From Symsagittifera roscoffensis (Eukaryota; Xenacoelomorpha; Acoela; Convolutidae), in NCBI RefSeq assembly GCF_963678635.1, contig NC_087062.1:76998349-77062348 (forward strand): a stretch of DNA of 64,000 nt, given 5' to 3'. Positions 9,500-20,700 of the stretch are shown one piece after another. The notes beneath the pieces are model-generated. The model worked only from the letters and a program-made list of their open reading frames with translations. It made no database searches and had not been told where the DNA came from. Position 1 is the stretch's first letter, and every line of letters starts with the position of its first letter. Position numbers and translations under genes: made by a program.

Positions 9500-10702
9500 G
9501 ATGGATCAACCTAAAACTCGCCTTATCTCAACATAACAATCATAAAACACACTCGAGAAATTTAAATTAGGGACTCACATGTTGATGTACTCGAATACAG
9601 GGAGTAATTACATTGGTAGGCAACTCAAGAATTAGGTAATATAACTAAATAAGTTTGATGCTGGTCAGTTTTGGTAACAGAAGTAAATTCTTGCTCTAGA
9701 ATTTGAGTTTTTGTATGAACCATTGGGACACTCAAGCTGTCCACCTTTCCATTGAAGGTTCACTCTAGTTCGTTCCGAATAGTCGTTCTTTCTTCTATTT
9801 ACCGTCTCTCCTCCTATTTTGGGATAAGACAGCTCTACTCGTGTCCTATTTTATATCTGGAAATTGCGAATAGCAATTTCCCGCTGTTTTTCTTGAGTTA
9901 TTTCCCGCAATTGTAAACTCGGATGTTCTGATTTTTCACATTGTGTTTTCAGTTGGTACGAGAAAACTGAGCATGACAGGCTCCGTTCGAAATTTTTAAA
10001 ATTAAAATTCCACTCCAAAATTACGTATTTTTGTGTCTCTCAAGGTCAAACTTCCCGACATGACCGACTGGCACATTAACGGTGTTAAGCGTTCAAATTA
10101 ACGAACTGTGAGAGATCAGTTTGGAGTGATAAAACAATTTTTTAAATTCCGATTTGGGCGTGTATGACACGTGGCAAATTTAACTTTTGCGAACACTGAA
10201 AACCGCGAAAATCACAACAGCGATTTTCGCTAAGACAAGCAAGACGTACGAGAAATTATTGCGAACGATAGAATTATAGTTGACGACACTTTCTGAAGAA
10301 CATTCCGAATTGTAACGTTTGTAAGTGTACAACCCTTACCGAGCAATTCTCAAGAAATCGGTGGAGTAATGGGAGGAGTTTACTACCCTTCCAGAAGGAC
10401 GACAGGACCAATCTTTGTCCGGATTCGAGAATCCGGAAGGGTCTCAGAAAAAAAGAAACTGTATTTTTAACAGCTTTTAGCTTCCGGATATGTCCTGAAT
10501 TGCATCAAGCAACATTAAAGTTCGTTTTCAGATAATGAGAAGCTAGGATTTGAGGTAAATGGTTGATCCATCTCCGATGTTTATGATGATTCTTATCTAC
10601 TGGTCAAAACAATAGTAACGTGATAGTAGCCCTGTTTTCAGGAGTGACCTCGTGGTCTGGGGAGGCTGAGACCCAGCCATGAGCTCACTATTTTTGCTTA
10701 TA
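9500..10702. other. AT-rich DNA between two related LTRs, no gene seen
   Basis: No coding frame longer than about 60 codons and no recognisable domain. It is not clear whether this is flanking DNA or the internal part of a degraded non-autonomous relative. A G-rich stretch GTCTGGGGAGGCTGAGACCC lies at 10651-10670, close to the second LTR. Confidence 0.6.
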
Positions 10703-11020
10703 TGTAACAGTCGTCACCTATGAGGTTAAAGAAAAATAGGCCCTATAACCATTGACTTAAGAGTCAGGGACACTATCTCCTTTTCTACCTCATGCGGTCG
10801 GAGCCAATTCGGTTCGCTTGCGACATGAGACTACAAACCGCGTTACAGCCTAAAGGCTACAACCAAAATACCCCCACCCCCTCGCCCTCTCTAGAAATAA
10901 GAACGCCACCATGGTCAGGTCTCAAAATACCTTAAACACGCGAACGCCATTAAAAACACGGTCGGAACTCAGGCATATCGTTAGTTTCTATTGGACAGTG
11001 GACCTTTGATCCATTTTACA
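10703..11020 (-). repeat. Second, diverged LTR of the Gypsy family
   Basis: A 318-bp relative of the LTR at 9179-9499, with clean ends TGTAACAG..TTTTACA on the + strand (symmetrical TG..CA). Neither flank has a polypurine tract, and the 15-nt primer-binding site is absent, so it is a solo LTR or a truncated older insertion and not the partner LTR of the element at 1-9499. Confidence 0.7.
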
Positions 11021-11572
11021 GTTATAGCTTTAATAATTTTTATCGGATAACTTATTGACTTTCTGAAATAATTCTGATTTTCAAATTTAGACTAAGTCAA
11101 AATATATCTTTGAAGGTTCGCGTTTGCTTTTTTGTCGGGTCTTTTGCTATGAAAAATTGCTTGGCAAATCGCGATTTTATGAAAAAGTTTTTTCAATTGT
11201 ACTCTTGAATTAAGGAAAAGGTTAATATCTCCGAAAATGCACAATCATTTTGCATTTATCTTTTGGCTGTTCAAATGCAGTTTTGAAAATTCGATTGCAG
11301 TTTTAACGCTATTTCACTGTCTCAAGGTCAGAATTTTTCAAAGTTTAAGACGCTGTCCGATAAATTTGTTAAAAGCTATAAAAAAACGTAAAGCTCCATT
11401 TAGACGTTAGCCAGTCGTTTTAGGATTTAGCCTTACTTTCGGTCGGTATGTACTTCCGGGCGAATGTTAAACCCCCAATTACCCACTTTTATTTGAATTT
11501 ATTCGTGTAGTTATCTTAAGAAGCGCAAAATGTGTGTTTTTATATCACAACAAGTTCGTTTGAGGTTGTGGA
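11021..11572. other. Upstream region of the kelch gene, no promoter motif recognised
   Basis: AT-rich, with no long frame. Transcription of the kelch gene on the + strand must start here or further upstream, but I see no convincing TATA box or initiator. An in-frame TGA at 11561 precedes the ATG at 11573. Confidence 0.5.
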
Positions 11573-11770
11573 ATGTCAGTTTGTGCATTTGACTTTGATG
11601 ACATTCGGAAAGAAGACCCTTTTCGTGATCTAGGATCAAATGTGAATCCTATAACATGGCCGTCAGTGCATGTTGGACATTGTGTTCTCTCCTGGAATAA
11701 ATATTTGATTGTCTTCGGAGGATTTACGACAATATTCAGCAGGAATGCAGGGTTTGAGGGCGTGGATGAC
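11573..11770 (+). CDS. KLHDC2: Kelch gene exon 1
   Basis: 66 codons starting M-S-V-C-A-F, with the first kelch strand pair H-V-G-H-C-V-L and L-I-V-F-G-G-F. The donor is GAC|GTAAGC, phase 0. The following ATG-less frame runs past the donor to 11863 but loses kelch character at the splice site. Confidence 0.8.
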
Positions 11771-14700
11771 GTAAGCAATTTTTTCTCAGCTTTCCCTCGC
11801 TTTATTGACTCGATATTTCCTCAGTACTCAGCGTATTCTAAACTTGACTTCAATGAATTCTAGCAGTTGTGAATGATCACCGAGTTTGTTCATTTTTTAA
11901 ATAATCGTGTACTATGTTTTCTCCCTGTTGTTAGTAGAGCAGGCGAAACAGTTTGTTTACCTGTTTCATTTAGCTTTTATTTAGCATTCAATGTTTTTAG
12001 CTTTTTTGCTTTTGATGATTTTTGTTTTTCATTATCTAATTATGAGATTACGACCGAATGAGAGATGAAGTAGAAAACTTGTCGTTTTTTTCACAGTGAA
12101 GACAATGTTGAAAAAGTTTGTACGGATTTGTGCGAATTCCTGACTGAACCAACGAAAAAGTTTGTGCCATTAACTAAGCTCTATCCAGAGTGTAGAAACA
12201 ACTTACTATTCACCAATACCACTCGACAGGCAATCAGAGCAAAAAAGAAATACTAGAAAAAATTTTGCTGCAATAGAACAACAGTAAACTTTGACAACTA
12301 TAAAGAAATGCTGTTAAGACAGCTACACGAAATGATCAAGGGGCAAAGGAAAGTGACATAGCTAAAGATGTAAAAATGAAACCAAAAAAAATTCGGGAGC
12401 TGTTTGAGACAGAAAACCGTGTTACAAAATGCAATACCAGCTTTAGTGCAGGATGATGGATCTTTAACGACCAATGAGATCGAAAAAGTTGAAGTTCTTT
12501 TCATCAGTCTTCACCCACGTCCCACCAAGAGAATGGAAGATTCCAGAATTGGATATCACCCATCCAATAAAGGACTTAGAAATAACAGAGCAATTGGTGA
12601 AAGAGCAACTAGACTCACTCAATACATCGAAATCTCCAGGGCCCAACGAAATTCACCCGAAATTTCTGTTTGAATTATGAGATTCCTGGCTCAAATTCCT
12701 AACAAAAATTTTAAACAAATCTTGGGACGAAACGAAGCTACCTGAAGACTGGATACTTGCTCACATTGCTTCTATCTTCAAAAAAGGAAAAAAAGTCGTT
12801 AGCTGACAACTGTCGTCCAGTAAGCTTAACATCAATAGTTTGTAAAATATTTGAGAAAATAATTCGAGCCCATCTTATGGAACATCTAGGAAAAAATGAA
12901 ATCCTTGTTAATGAACAGTTTGGTTTCCTGCCCGGTAGATCATCACAATTACAACTACTGAGAGTGCTGGAGGATTTCACAAAAACAATAGATAGTCGCC
13001 GAGAAACGGATGTTATCTACTTGGATTTCAAGAAATCGTTCGACTCGGTTCCGCACAAAAGACTGATAGGAATCATAAAACAATATGGAATAAAAGGAAA
13101 AACACTTGGCTGGATCAACGAGTTTTTATTAACAAGACGACAAAGAGTTGTGATAAACGACACTAGATCTGAATGGAAAGATGTTCTGAGTGGCATTCCC
13201 CAGGAATCTCTACTGGGACCTGTTTTATTTGTAATATTTATATATTTTTAATGCCAAACACAGTCAAATCAAAATTGTTTTTTTTTTGCAGACGATGCAA
13301 AACTATACAGAGAAATTACCAGTGACAAAGACGCTGAATTGCTGCAAGAAGATCTAAGAAAACTGGAAGAATGGTAAAAAATAGTCTTTTGCATTTTAAT
13401 GAAGATAAATGTGTACATATGATACTCTCAAAGGGAAGATCAAATCGTGAAATAAGATCATATGAACTTTGCGATAAACAGCTTGAAACAGTGGGAGAAA
13501 AAAAGTTCTTGGAGTGATCATCGATAGTAAACTCTACTTAGACTCTCATATTTTTGTAAAAGTTCAAAAGGCAAATTCTATCATTGCAGTTTGTAAGAAA
13601 ACATTCATTAAAATGACTATACCTGTGTTTTTGAAGGTTTATAAAGGCCTCATTTGGAGTGCTGTAATCAAGCCTGGTACCCGCGATTAAAGAAGAGCAC
13701 AAGATTAATCGGAAATGAGCAACAACGAGCGACACGAATGGTACAAGGTCTACAGACACTAAGCTACAATGAAAGGTTAAAAAACTAGACCTACCGTCAC
13801 TTTAATACCGCAGAAGGCGAGGAACAATAATCGAAATGTTCAAAATAGGTTACAACCGTTATGACCCAAAAGCTACAAAAGGCATGTTCGAATTGAATAA
13901 TCGAGACACATGGACAAATGACAAGAAAGTGATAATGAAGAAGGCCAACTTCGAATTGCGGAAAAACTTTTTCTACCGTTATATCAGCTACAGATTGGAA
14001 TGTTGCCAGGAGAAGTAATTGACTCGAAGACCTTGATCGTTTTCAAGAACAACGTGGACAAATATTGGAAGAAAAGCGGAATTAATAAATTTGAGACGAA
14101 TTGATAGAAAAGGAGTACATCATGAGCTGATCGATAGAGGCGACAAAACGCCTAAAAGATCAGAAAAACAACTGAGCTGAGATTAAAAAGGTCCTCAATT
14201 ATAGCGCGCGAACTGTTAAGGTCCTCAATCATAGCGCGCGAACTGTTAATGTTCGTTTATATTGTTCTCTTCTTCCGTTGTAGATGTTATGGGGATTTTA
14301 ATAAATGTGTGCTAGCATAATCCAGTTTTTACAGTAGTGAGCTTGCGAAGCGTAGTGTGTTAGTTTGAACCCTGTGATTTAGCCTAGCCGTTGGTAGTAT
14401 GAATCCTTAGATTCCTACAGTTTGGTTTTTTGGTGTTATTTACCTATGCAGACAACAAAATCGTGTCATTACTGTATTACCAACGAACAGTATAACAAAG
14501 TATAAACGAAATTGTAAAAGAACAGTTTAAACGATTGCATCAAACCCGAGCTGTAGCCTTTCTACGTCGTTGTCTTGTGTTACGATGAATACGAACAAAA
14601 AATCTGCAAAAAGGAAATTCGGCTTTATGCTCGTCGAAGGCTTAACTTTAATTTCAGGAAACTTGCGGTTCAAGCTGCGTTTAGAATTCCAAAAAACTTT

Positions 14701-17700
14701 GTTGTTGTAACCGGGACAGCTACGATAAGTTAGAAAACAGATAGAGCAAGGGAATCAAAGACCAGCCAGCTTACCACGAATCTACAGAACTCGAAGACTC
14801 AAATCTGTTGTAACAGTTTGTGGTCCAAACTCAAGTGACCACTCAAGTAAGTTGGGCACGATAGTCAGAGTCATGTCTCAAAAATGATGGTCAAGATCTG
14901 CCGCAGATGCAAAGTAAGGTGAAAGGTTCTGTTAGACTTTATATTTTGAAATCCTTGCCGAAGAGGTTGATTTTTTTTGCTTCAATTATGGAATCAATTT
15001 TCATTTGACTAAAAACTACATCACTAAGTCATGCTGTGCTCATGCGTAAAGAGCTGGGAAGTAATGCATTGTTTTTGTGCAATGACTGTGTGTCATGAAA
15101 ACAACGAGATGGGAATATTGAAGCAGCAGCAAAAATTCAGCAATAAAAAAACTATTACAAACGAAAAGGCAGTTGAAATCTCTTCACATAGAGGTAACCG
15201 AAATCAAAAAGGCCATTTGTGAGCTTAAAATCCTTTGTAAAGACACCATTAATAAATCCCAAGCAAAGCCACAGAGATTCAGACCAACCAACGGCAAAGT
15301 TTAAAGCAGAGCACGAACCCCCAGAAGGCAATCGAGTAAGAGGTATGCCTGAAAGCACTTCAAAATTTCGTCTTGAGCGAAATGAGCACGATATGAGGAG
15401 GATATCCAAAATACTAGTCTTTCTGTCATTAGAATGTGAGACAACAAGTACAACGTATTGGGACCCACCAAGAGGGAAGGGCAAGGACAATTGTTTTCTC
15501 AGTTGCTAATAAGTTTCATAGACGACAGATTCTCATGGATATCAGCAAGCTCAAAGGGTACAAGTTAGTGTTTGTGAGTAAGGAACTGAATGCCAAAGAA
15601 TCAAAATAAGAACCTTCTTTGCTTAAAAAACGCCGGGAATCGATCGAAGCTGGAACATTAAGAAACGGGCTCAATTTTCGTGATTTCAAATTGTATAAGA
15701 AATTGTAAAAGAAAAAGTTTGGTTAGAATTCAAAACGAACAATGAGGCAACATCGTCATGACTCTGTTAATCAACATCAGAAATGGTCTTCTTAAATCTG
15801 TATAACGTAAGGAGCCTTGTAGACTTGAAAAAGTGCGTGGAAGAAATGTGATTACTTCAAATTTGTCTGTTTGACTGAAACCCTGGTTACTAGCAGAATT
15901 ACCCTGTTATGCTTTTTTTTTCTCACTTTCACTATTCATAGTAACGAGTGTGATACAGTGAGTTGTCAACCAAACCATGTAGGAGTACTTATTGCAGTAC
16001 ACTGTAGTTTTCAGCATCGTTGTAAAATCTTTGATTCCAAATTAACCGAATACAGTACTCGTGCAGCTTGACTTCAATCTACTTTTCCTCCTAAAAGATT
16101 CCATACAGATTTTCGCCCCTTTGGTTGAAAACTTATATCGGCGCTCCTTGATTGCCTAGACGATTTTCGTCGAAAGCACGCTGTAAACCTAACAAGGATC
16201 GTAAAGACGTCAAATTCGACACATACTGCAAGCATATGAAATCTTCTAACTTTGACGAAGCAAAAAAATTGCAATTACCAAAAACTTCACAAATCACAAG
16301 CGCAAAAAGGCAACTTTATATAACTCAGCTAATAATACGGACCCAGTTTTAGAAGTATGTGTCGACAATAAAGTTCAACAATTCTACAAATTCGATCACC
16401 AACCTACCAGCTCAAATTGAACTTAAACGACTGTTTCAAAGTGACAATAACCGTGCCTGAAAAGAGATTATAGCATTTTTTCATACAAAAAAGCTGATTG
16501 GAACGAAATTTCATTAACGAAATCTTGTTTTGCCCGGCTGCTTAAGTAACTGTAATGTTGTTGTTGATTTGTTGTATGGTTGGCTATACAAGATCTTTGA
16601 AAAATAAATCCAATAAAAAACAAAACATCAGATGAGTCTACCCCCGTGGGTCAGTAACGAAACACTAAATGCCATAAAAAAGAGGAATACCATGAGGAAA
16701 TGTAAGAACAAAAATCCGTCGGCGAATAATCTCGTGAAGCTAGAAACTCTGTGGAATCAAAGGTAGGAGTACTACTGAACGGCGGAGATCAAAAGCAATT
16801 CAAACACTGTCTTCGAAAGTGGAAAATTTTCTGAGATACAAAAGTATTTTAAAGCATCCGAAAATCATCTCAATTTCCCTCGGAAAGCTGTCACCGATAA
16901 AGAAAAATCAAAAAAAATTTTATTTATTTTTTCAGTCAGTGTTCACAACATTTTTCACTCACTAAAGAAATCCGGATATTTGAACAGCCAGGAAAATTGA
17001 TCAAGTCCATTTCACGAAAGAACAAGTGGAAATCTCACTTGAGAGCTTATGCATCGGGAAAGCAAAATGTTCTGACGGTTTATGAAACTCGCAAACTACT
17101 TGGCTCTCCTCTAAAAAACTCACAGTATACTTAACTCCCATAGACACTTGTCTTCAACAGCATAGCAACTAAACATACCTACCCTACCTGGTGAATTACC
17201 ATAGGTTCCAATATTCATAGGTTCCAAAATAAAAAATCAATCGCATAAGGTCCAAAATTTATCTTCTTGAATTCTGATTGGTTCAAATTTGAGCCAACGA
17301 ATTTATGGATTGATTGTTTACTATTCAACCAGCATAAACTCAAGCTGCAAAATAGTGACCGCCGCAGCCGCACCAACGTGTTGCGAGCTTGCCACCAAAG
17401 GGTAGAACTCTATACGAAATTTAGAGCCGGTTATCGCCGCGAAGCCCCCACCGGCGATCTTAAACCGAGATTCGGCTAATTTAGTCTTTTGACCAATTGA
17501 AAAGATCTGGAACTTATGCGCCTGCTTTTTTATTTTGGAACCTACCTCATGAAAATCTAATAACATTATTCCCCTGAAAAATGAAAAAGCGCTAATTTCG
17601 GTGGTTGCCAAACTTCATAGCAATTCACTCAACCGACCATCAAAAACCTGTCTTTGTGATGAAAAAAAGCATCTCCGAGATTGTGCAATGGTGTGGAGTC

Positions 17701-20700
17701 AGTTGAGTGTTTCACAGGCCACCTGCTACGGACTTCAAATGTTGGCGTGAAAACACGCAGTGGTTGATTTGATAGATTTTTTCACGCGGTTTTCGCTAGC
17801 GCTTGTAATCAGAAACAAAGCAGCAAGCCGTTGTGAATATTGGCTGCGATCTGGTGAGACAAAAATATGCCTCTGGATGTGGCGCTCGCTTGAGCTGTCA
17901 ATGCGAACAATGCTCATCAGAATCTTCTTAGATTCACGCCCTATAAGCTCGTGTTGGACAATCTTCGAATCCACCTAGCATGCTCAGCAATAAACTCCCT
18001 GCAATTCAACGTATTTCCATGAATGAAACAGTGGCTCGGCACCTTACAGCGCTTGTTGTTGTGAGGAACGGGAAAAGTTCAACCGCGCTCTCTGTCACCC
18101 TGTCTGAGACCCGAACGAGATGATTTTCGAGCCTGTCAGAAAGTTTACTTCAAACGGAATGTAGAAGTGAATGGAAAGGTCCCGCAAAAGTCTTGACGCG
18201 AGTACCGAGTTGCAGGATATGTTCAGTTGAAAAAACATTAGATTCCGAGGGGAAAACAGACGTAACGGAACCTTCTGACCGCACAACTGGAAAATTAATT
18301 ACCTGGAACCCTTAAGGATGATTTTATGCTAAAATGGAACGACTATTTTAAAGCTAATGAACTTTAATGATAATGAAATAAGTAAATAAATAAATAAAAT
18401 GGAACGACTATTTTAAAGCTAATGAACTTTGCGGCAAGAATGCAGAAGCGTCCGTACAAACTATGTTGGCACTGTAGGTTAGGAAAATGAAAAATCGGGA
18501 GATAAATTCAACATCCGCGACGAGTTAAGAGACTGGAGAGAAGCCACTGTCATCAACAGAGCCTGAAAAGCAAAAGGCATATTTAAAGCTGGCTCAACGT
18601 AAAACAATTAGATAATGAACAAACTATGCTGATCCGTATTTTCGATAGAAAACAAACCCTTGTGGGTCGCTAGTAGCTCGCAGTTGGCAGACTGTCTCAC
18701 CAAACATTCTGCGTGGAACAAGCTTCTCATTGACTCCTTATGTCAAAAAATATCCCGACAATACCAAAAACTCAATCCCACTTTGTTCATTAAACTTGCC
18801 TGCAATAGAAAAAGTAGGAGTTTTTAAGTATTCGCTTATACTTTCTCATTTTCAGTTGTAGATGTTGTAGGGCTTTCAATAAATTTGTGTTTTTCAGTGC
18901 CATTATACATTTCGCCTCACATAATATCTCACATAAAATTGCGTAATGAATGTGGGACGAAGGGTGCTCTTAATTTTAAGAAGAGATGAATCTATGAGGT
19001 ATAGGCACCGATCTTTAAAACTGGTTAAGTATTGTCAGTTTAGTCACAGCTGCGTTAGTTTTTTTTCGATGCTCATTAACTTTGCGAGAGTGTCTTGTGA
19101 TCGCGAACTAGCCTTTTTTCTCTCGAATCATGAGTCTAACGTAAATGGCTAAGAGGTAACGTGATCGTCTTGGCACCGAAATGTTGATTATTGTAATGCC
19201 AACAATACAGAAAGCGCTAACCTGACAACATGGTTGCAAAAAATATATGATTCTGACAAAAAAAAAACGTTTTAAACATGTTTAAAACAAAAAAAAACAT
19301 ACATAATTGACAAAATTAGCTGCTCAGCACACGTTTGATGAAAAGTAGTTTTTCAAGTTTTTCCATGCCAAGACGGTTTCGAAGGTCGTCTTGGATATAG
19401 CCCATTGTCGAAAACATTCTTTCGAGACCAGCTGAACTGGGGAACAGTTTTTCCATCTTTGAGGCCATTTCTCCAATTTCCTTCGAAATCTTTCCCATTG
19501 CTATTTGATAGTTCAAAAAATTTACCTTTTTTGTCTGTATATTCTTGGCATTCATGTTTTAGAACCAGTAAGTTCTCTCCAATAAAGTTAATGACTTCAC
19601 TGTTGCATTCCGGATGCTTCGCTTTGATCCAGTCGATGGCACGCTTGCGTTCGTTCTCCGTTAAATCTTCGCCGAAATACAATGGGCATAACAAATAGGC
19701 AGTGAACCACGAATCCGGAACAGAACGATTATACCTTTTCTCAGCGGATTCCAACCAGTCTCGTCGTTCCATGCCTCGTTCACGAAAACTGTCCAGTAGT
19801 TTTTTCCATGCCCAAACGGCGTCGGCTAATGTGCTTTTGTTTGATTGCATAAGATCTAAGCACTCGGTTACAGGTTTGAGAACAGTGTAAGCATCCTCCA
19901 CATTTTTGTACATAACGATATCTTTTAACAACTTCGGTACTTCAGCTGCGGGACTTTTTCTCAATTTTTCGGGGTTCCGATCAGCATACTGCTTCAAAAA
20001 ATGTCCATGATTTCAAATACTAATTGAGAAAGTTAACACAGCTGCTCCATCGTACCTCACTCGGTAGAGGCGGTTTTATCATATTTTCTGTGGTTGAAAT
20101 CTAGTTATTCACCAGGACAACAGTCGACTGATAAAGTGACGAGTTGACCCGTTAGCGATTCTGCAGTAATTTTTCGAAAATCGGAGTAGACAGAATCGAG
20201 TAAATTACCACCAATTTGTGCTCTATTTGGAGGAGAATAACCAGGATGTAAAGCGAGGTCTCGCAATATAAGCACTATTAGTACGGTTCTATATTTTGGC
20301 TTACAAATCACTGATATTGCTACGAACCATTTGACCGGAATGAAATTTCGGATTGTAATTGATTTTCCAATGATTCTAAGTTGTATGACGCGCTCAGAAA
20401 GCGTTCAAATTTTGACCAATAATGAGTCGTTGTTTTAAACGCTGAAATTCGTGTTGTTTTAAACAGTGTTTTAAACGTGTTTAAAACATGTTTCAAACAA
20501 GCTCTGTTTTAAACATTGCAACCCTGCCTGACAAAGATTGTTTTCAGGAAAAAGTAAAACAAACTGAAAAGTTTTTTCGATATGAGAACAGAATTTGGAG
20601 CGAGGTGTTGGGCTTGCGTTTTCAAGCGGTTGACCGAGAGCTTTTTATCTATTTTTTTATGTAATATCGTACACTTTAATTTTGATGATAAGTTTGAAAC

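Larger units (their letters stand above)
12080..14330 (+). mobile_element. Decayed CR1/Jockey-like LINE, 5'-truncated, in kelch intron 1
   Basis: A non-LTR retrotransposon relic in the gene's orientation. Broken frames give, in order, the linker before RT (about 12100-12240), the RT N-terminus with S-P-G-P-N-E-I-H-P (12474-12680), RT motifs (12757-13251), the catalytic F-A-D-D (13285-13296) and a C-terminal thumb region (13300-14090). A 30-bp tandem duplication and a 3' tail ending near GTTGTAGATGTTATGGGG (14277-14294) follow; a similar tail ends the next LINE at about 18855. Stops and frameshifts make it inactive. No endonuclease or ORF1 is seen. Confidence 0.85.
14880..18900 (+). mobile_element. 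Second decayed CR1-like LINE with ORF1 and ORF2 remains, in kelch intron 1
   Basis: Remains appear in the correct order on the + strand: a PHD-like cysteine cluster (about 14890-15092), the ORF1 nucleic-acid-binding part (15219-15700), a probable endonuclease remnant (15730-16500), and the endonuclease-RT linker P-P-W-V-S-N-E-T-L-N-A-I-K-K-R-N (16636-16686) with F-F-S-V-F-T near 16930 and K-A-K-C-S-D-G-L near 17060. Poorly preserved RT-like traces (17640-18060) and a 3' tail like that of the previous LINE (18850-18890) follow. All frames are heavily broken. Calls inside the RT portion are weak. Confidence 0.7.

Noticed and set aside
9179-11020. A TRIM-type mini LTR element using both LTRs (9179-9499 and 10703-11020)
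   Set aside because: The LTRs differ by roughly 15-20 percent, there is no matching target duplication (CACTA against GTTAT) and no PPT; the first LTR is better explained as the 5' LTR of the minus-strand Gypsy element.
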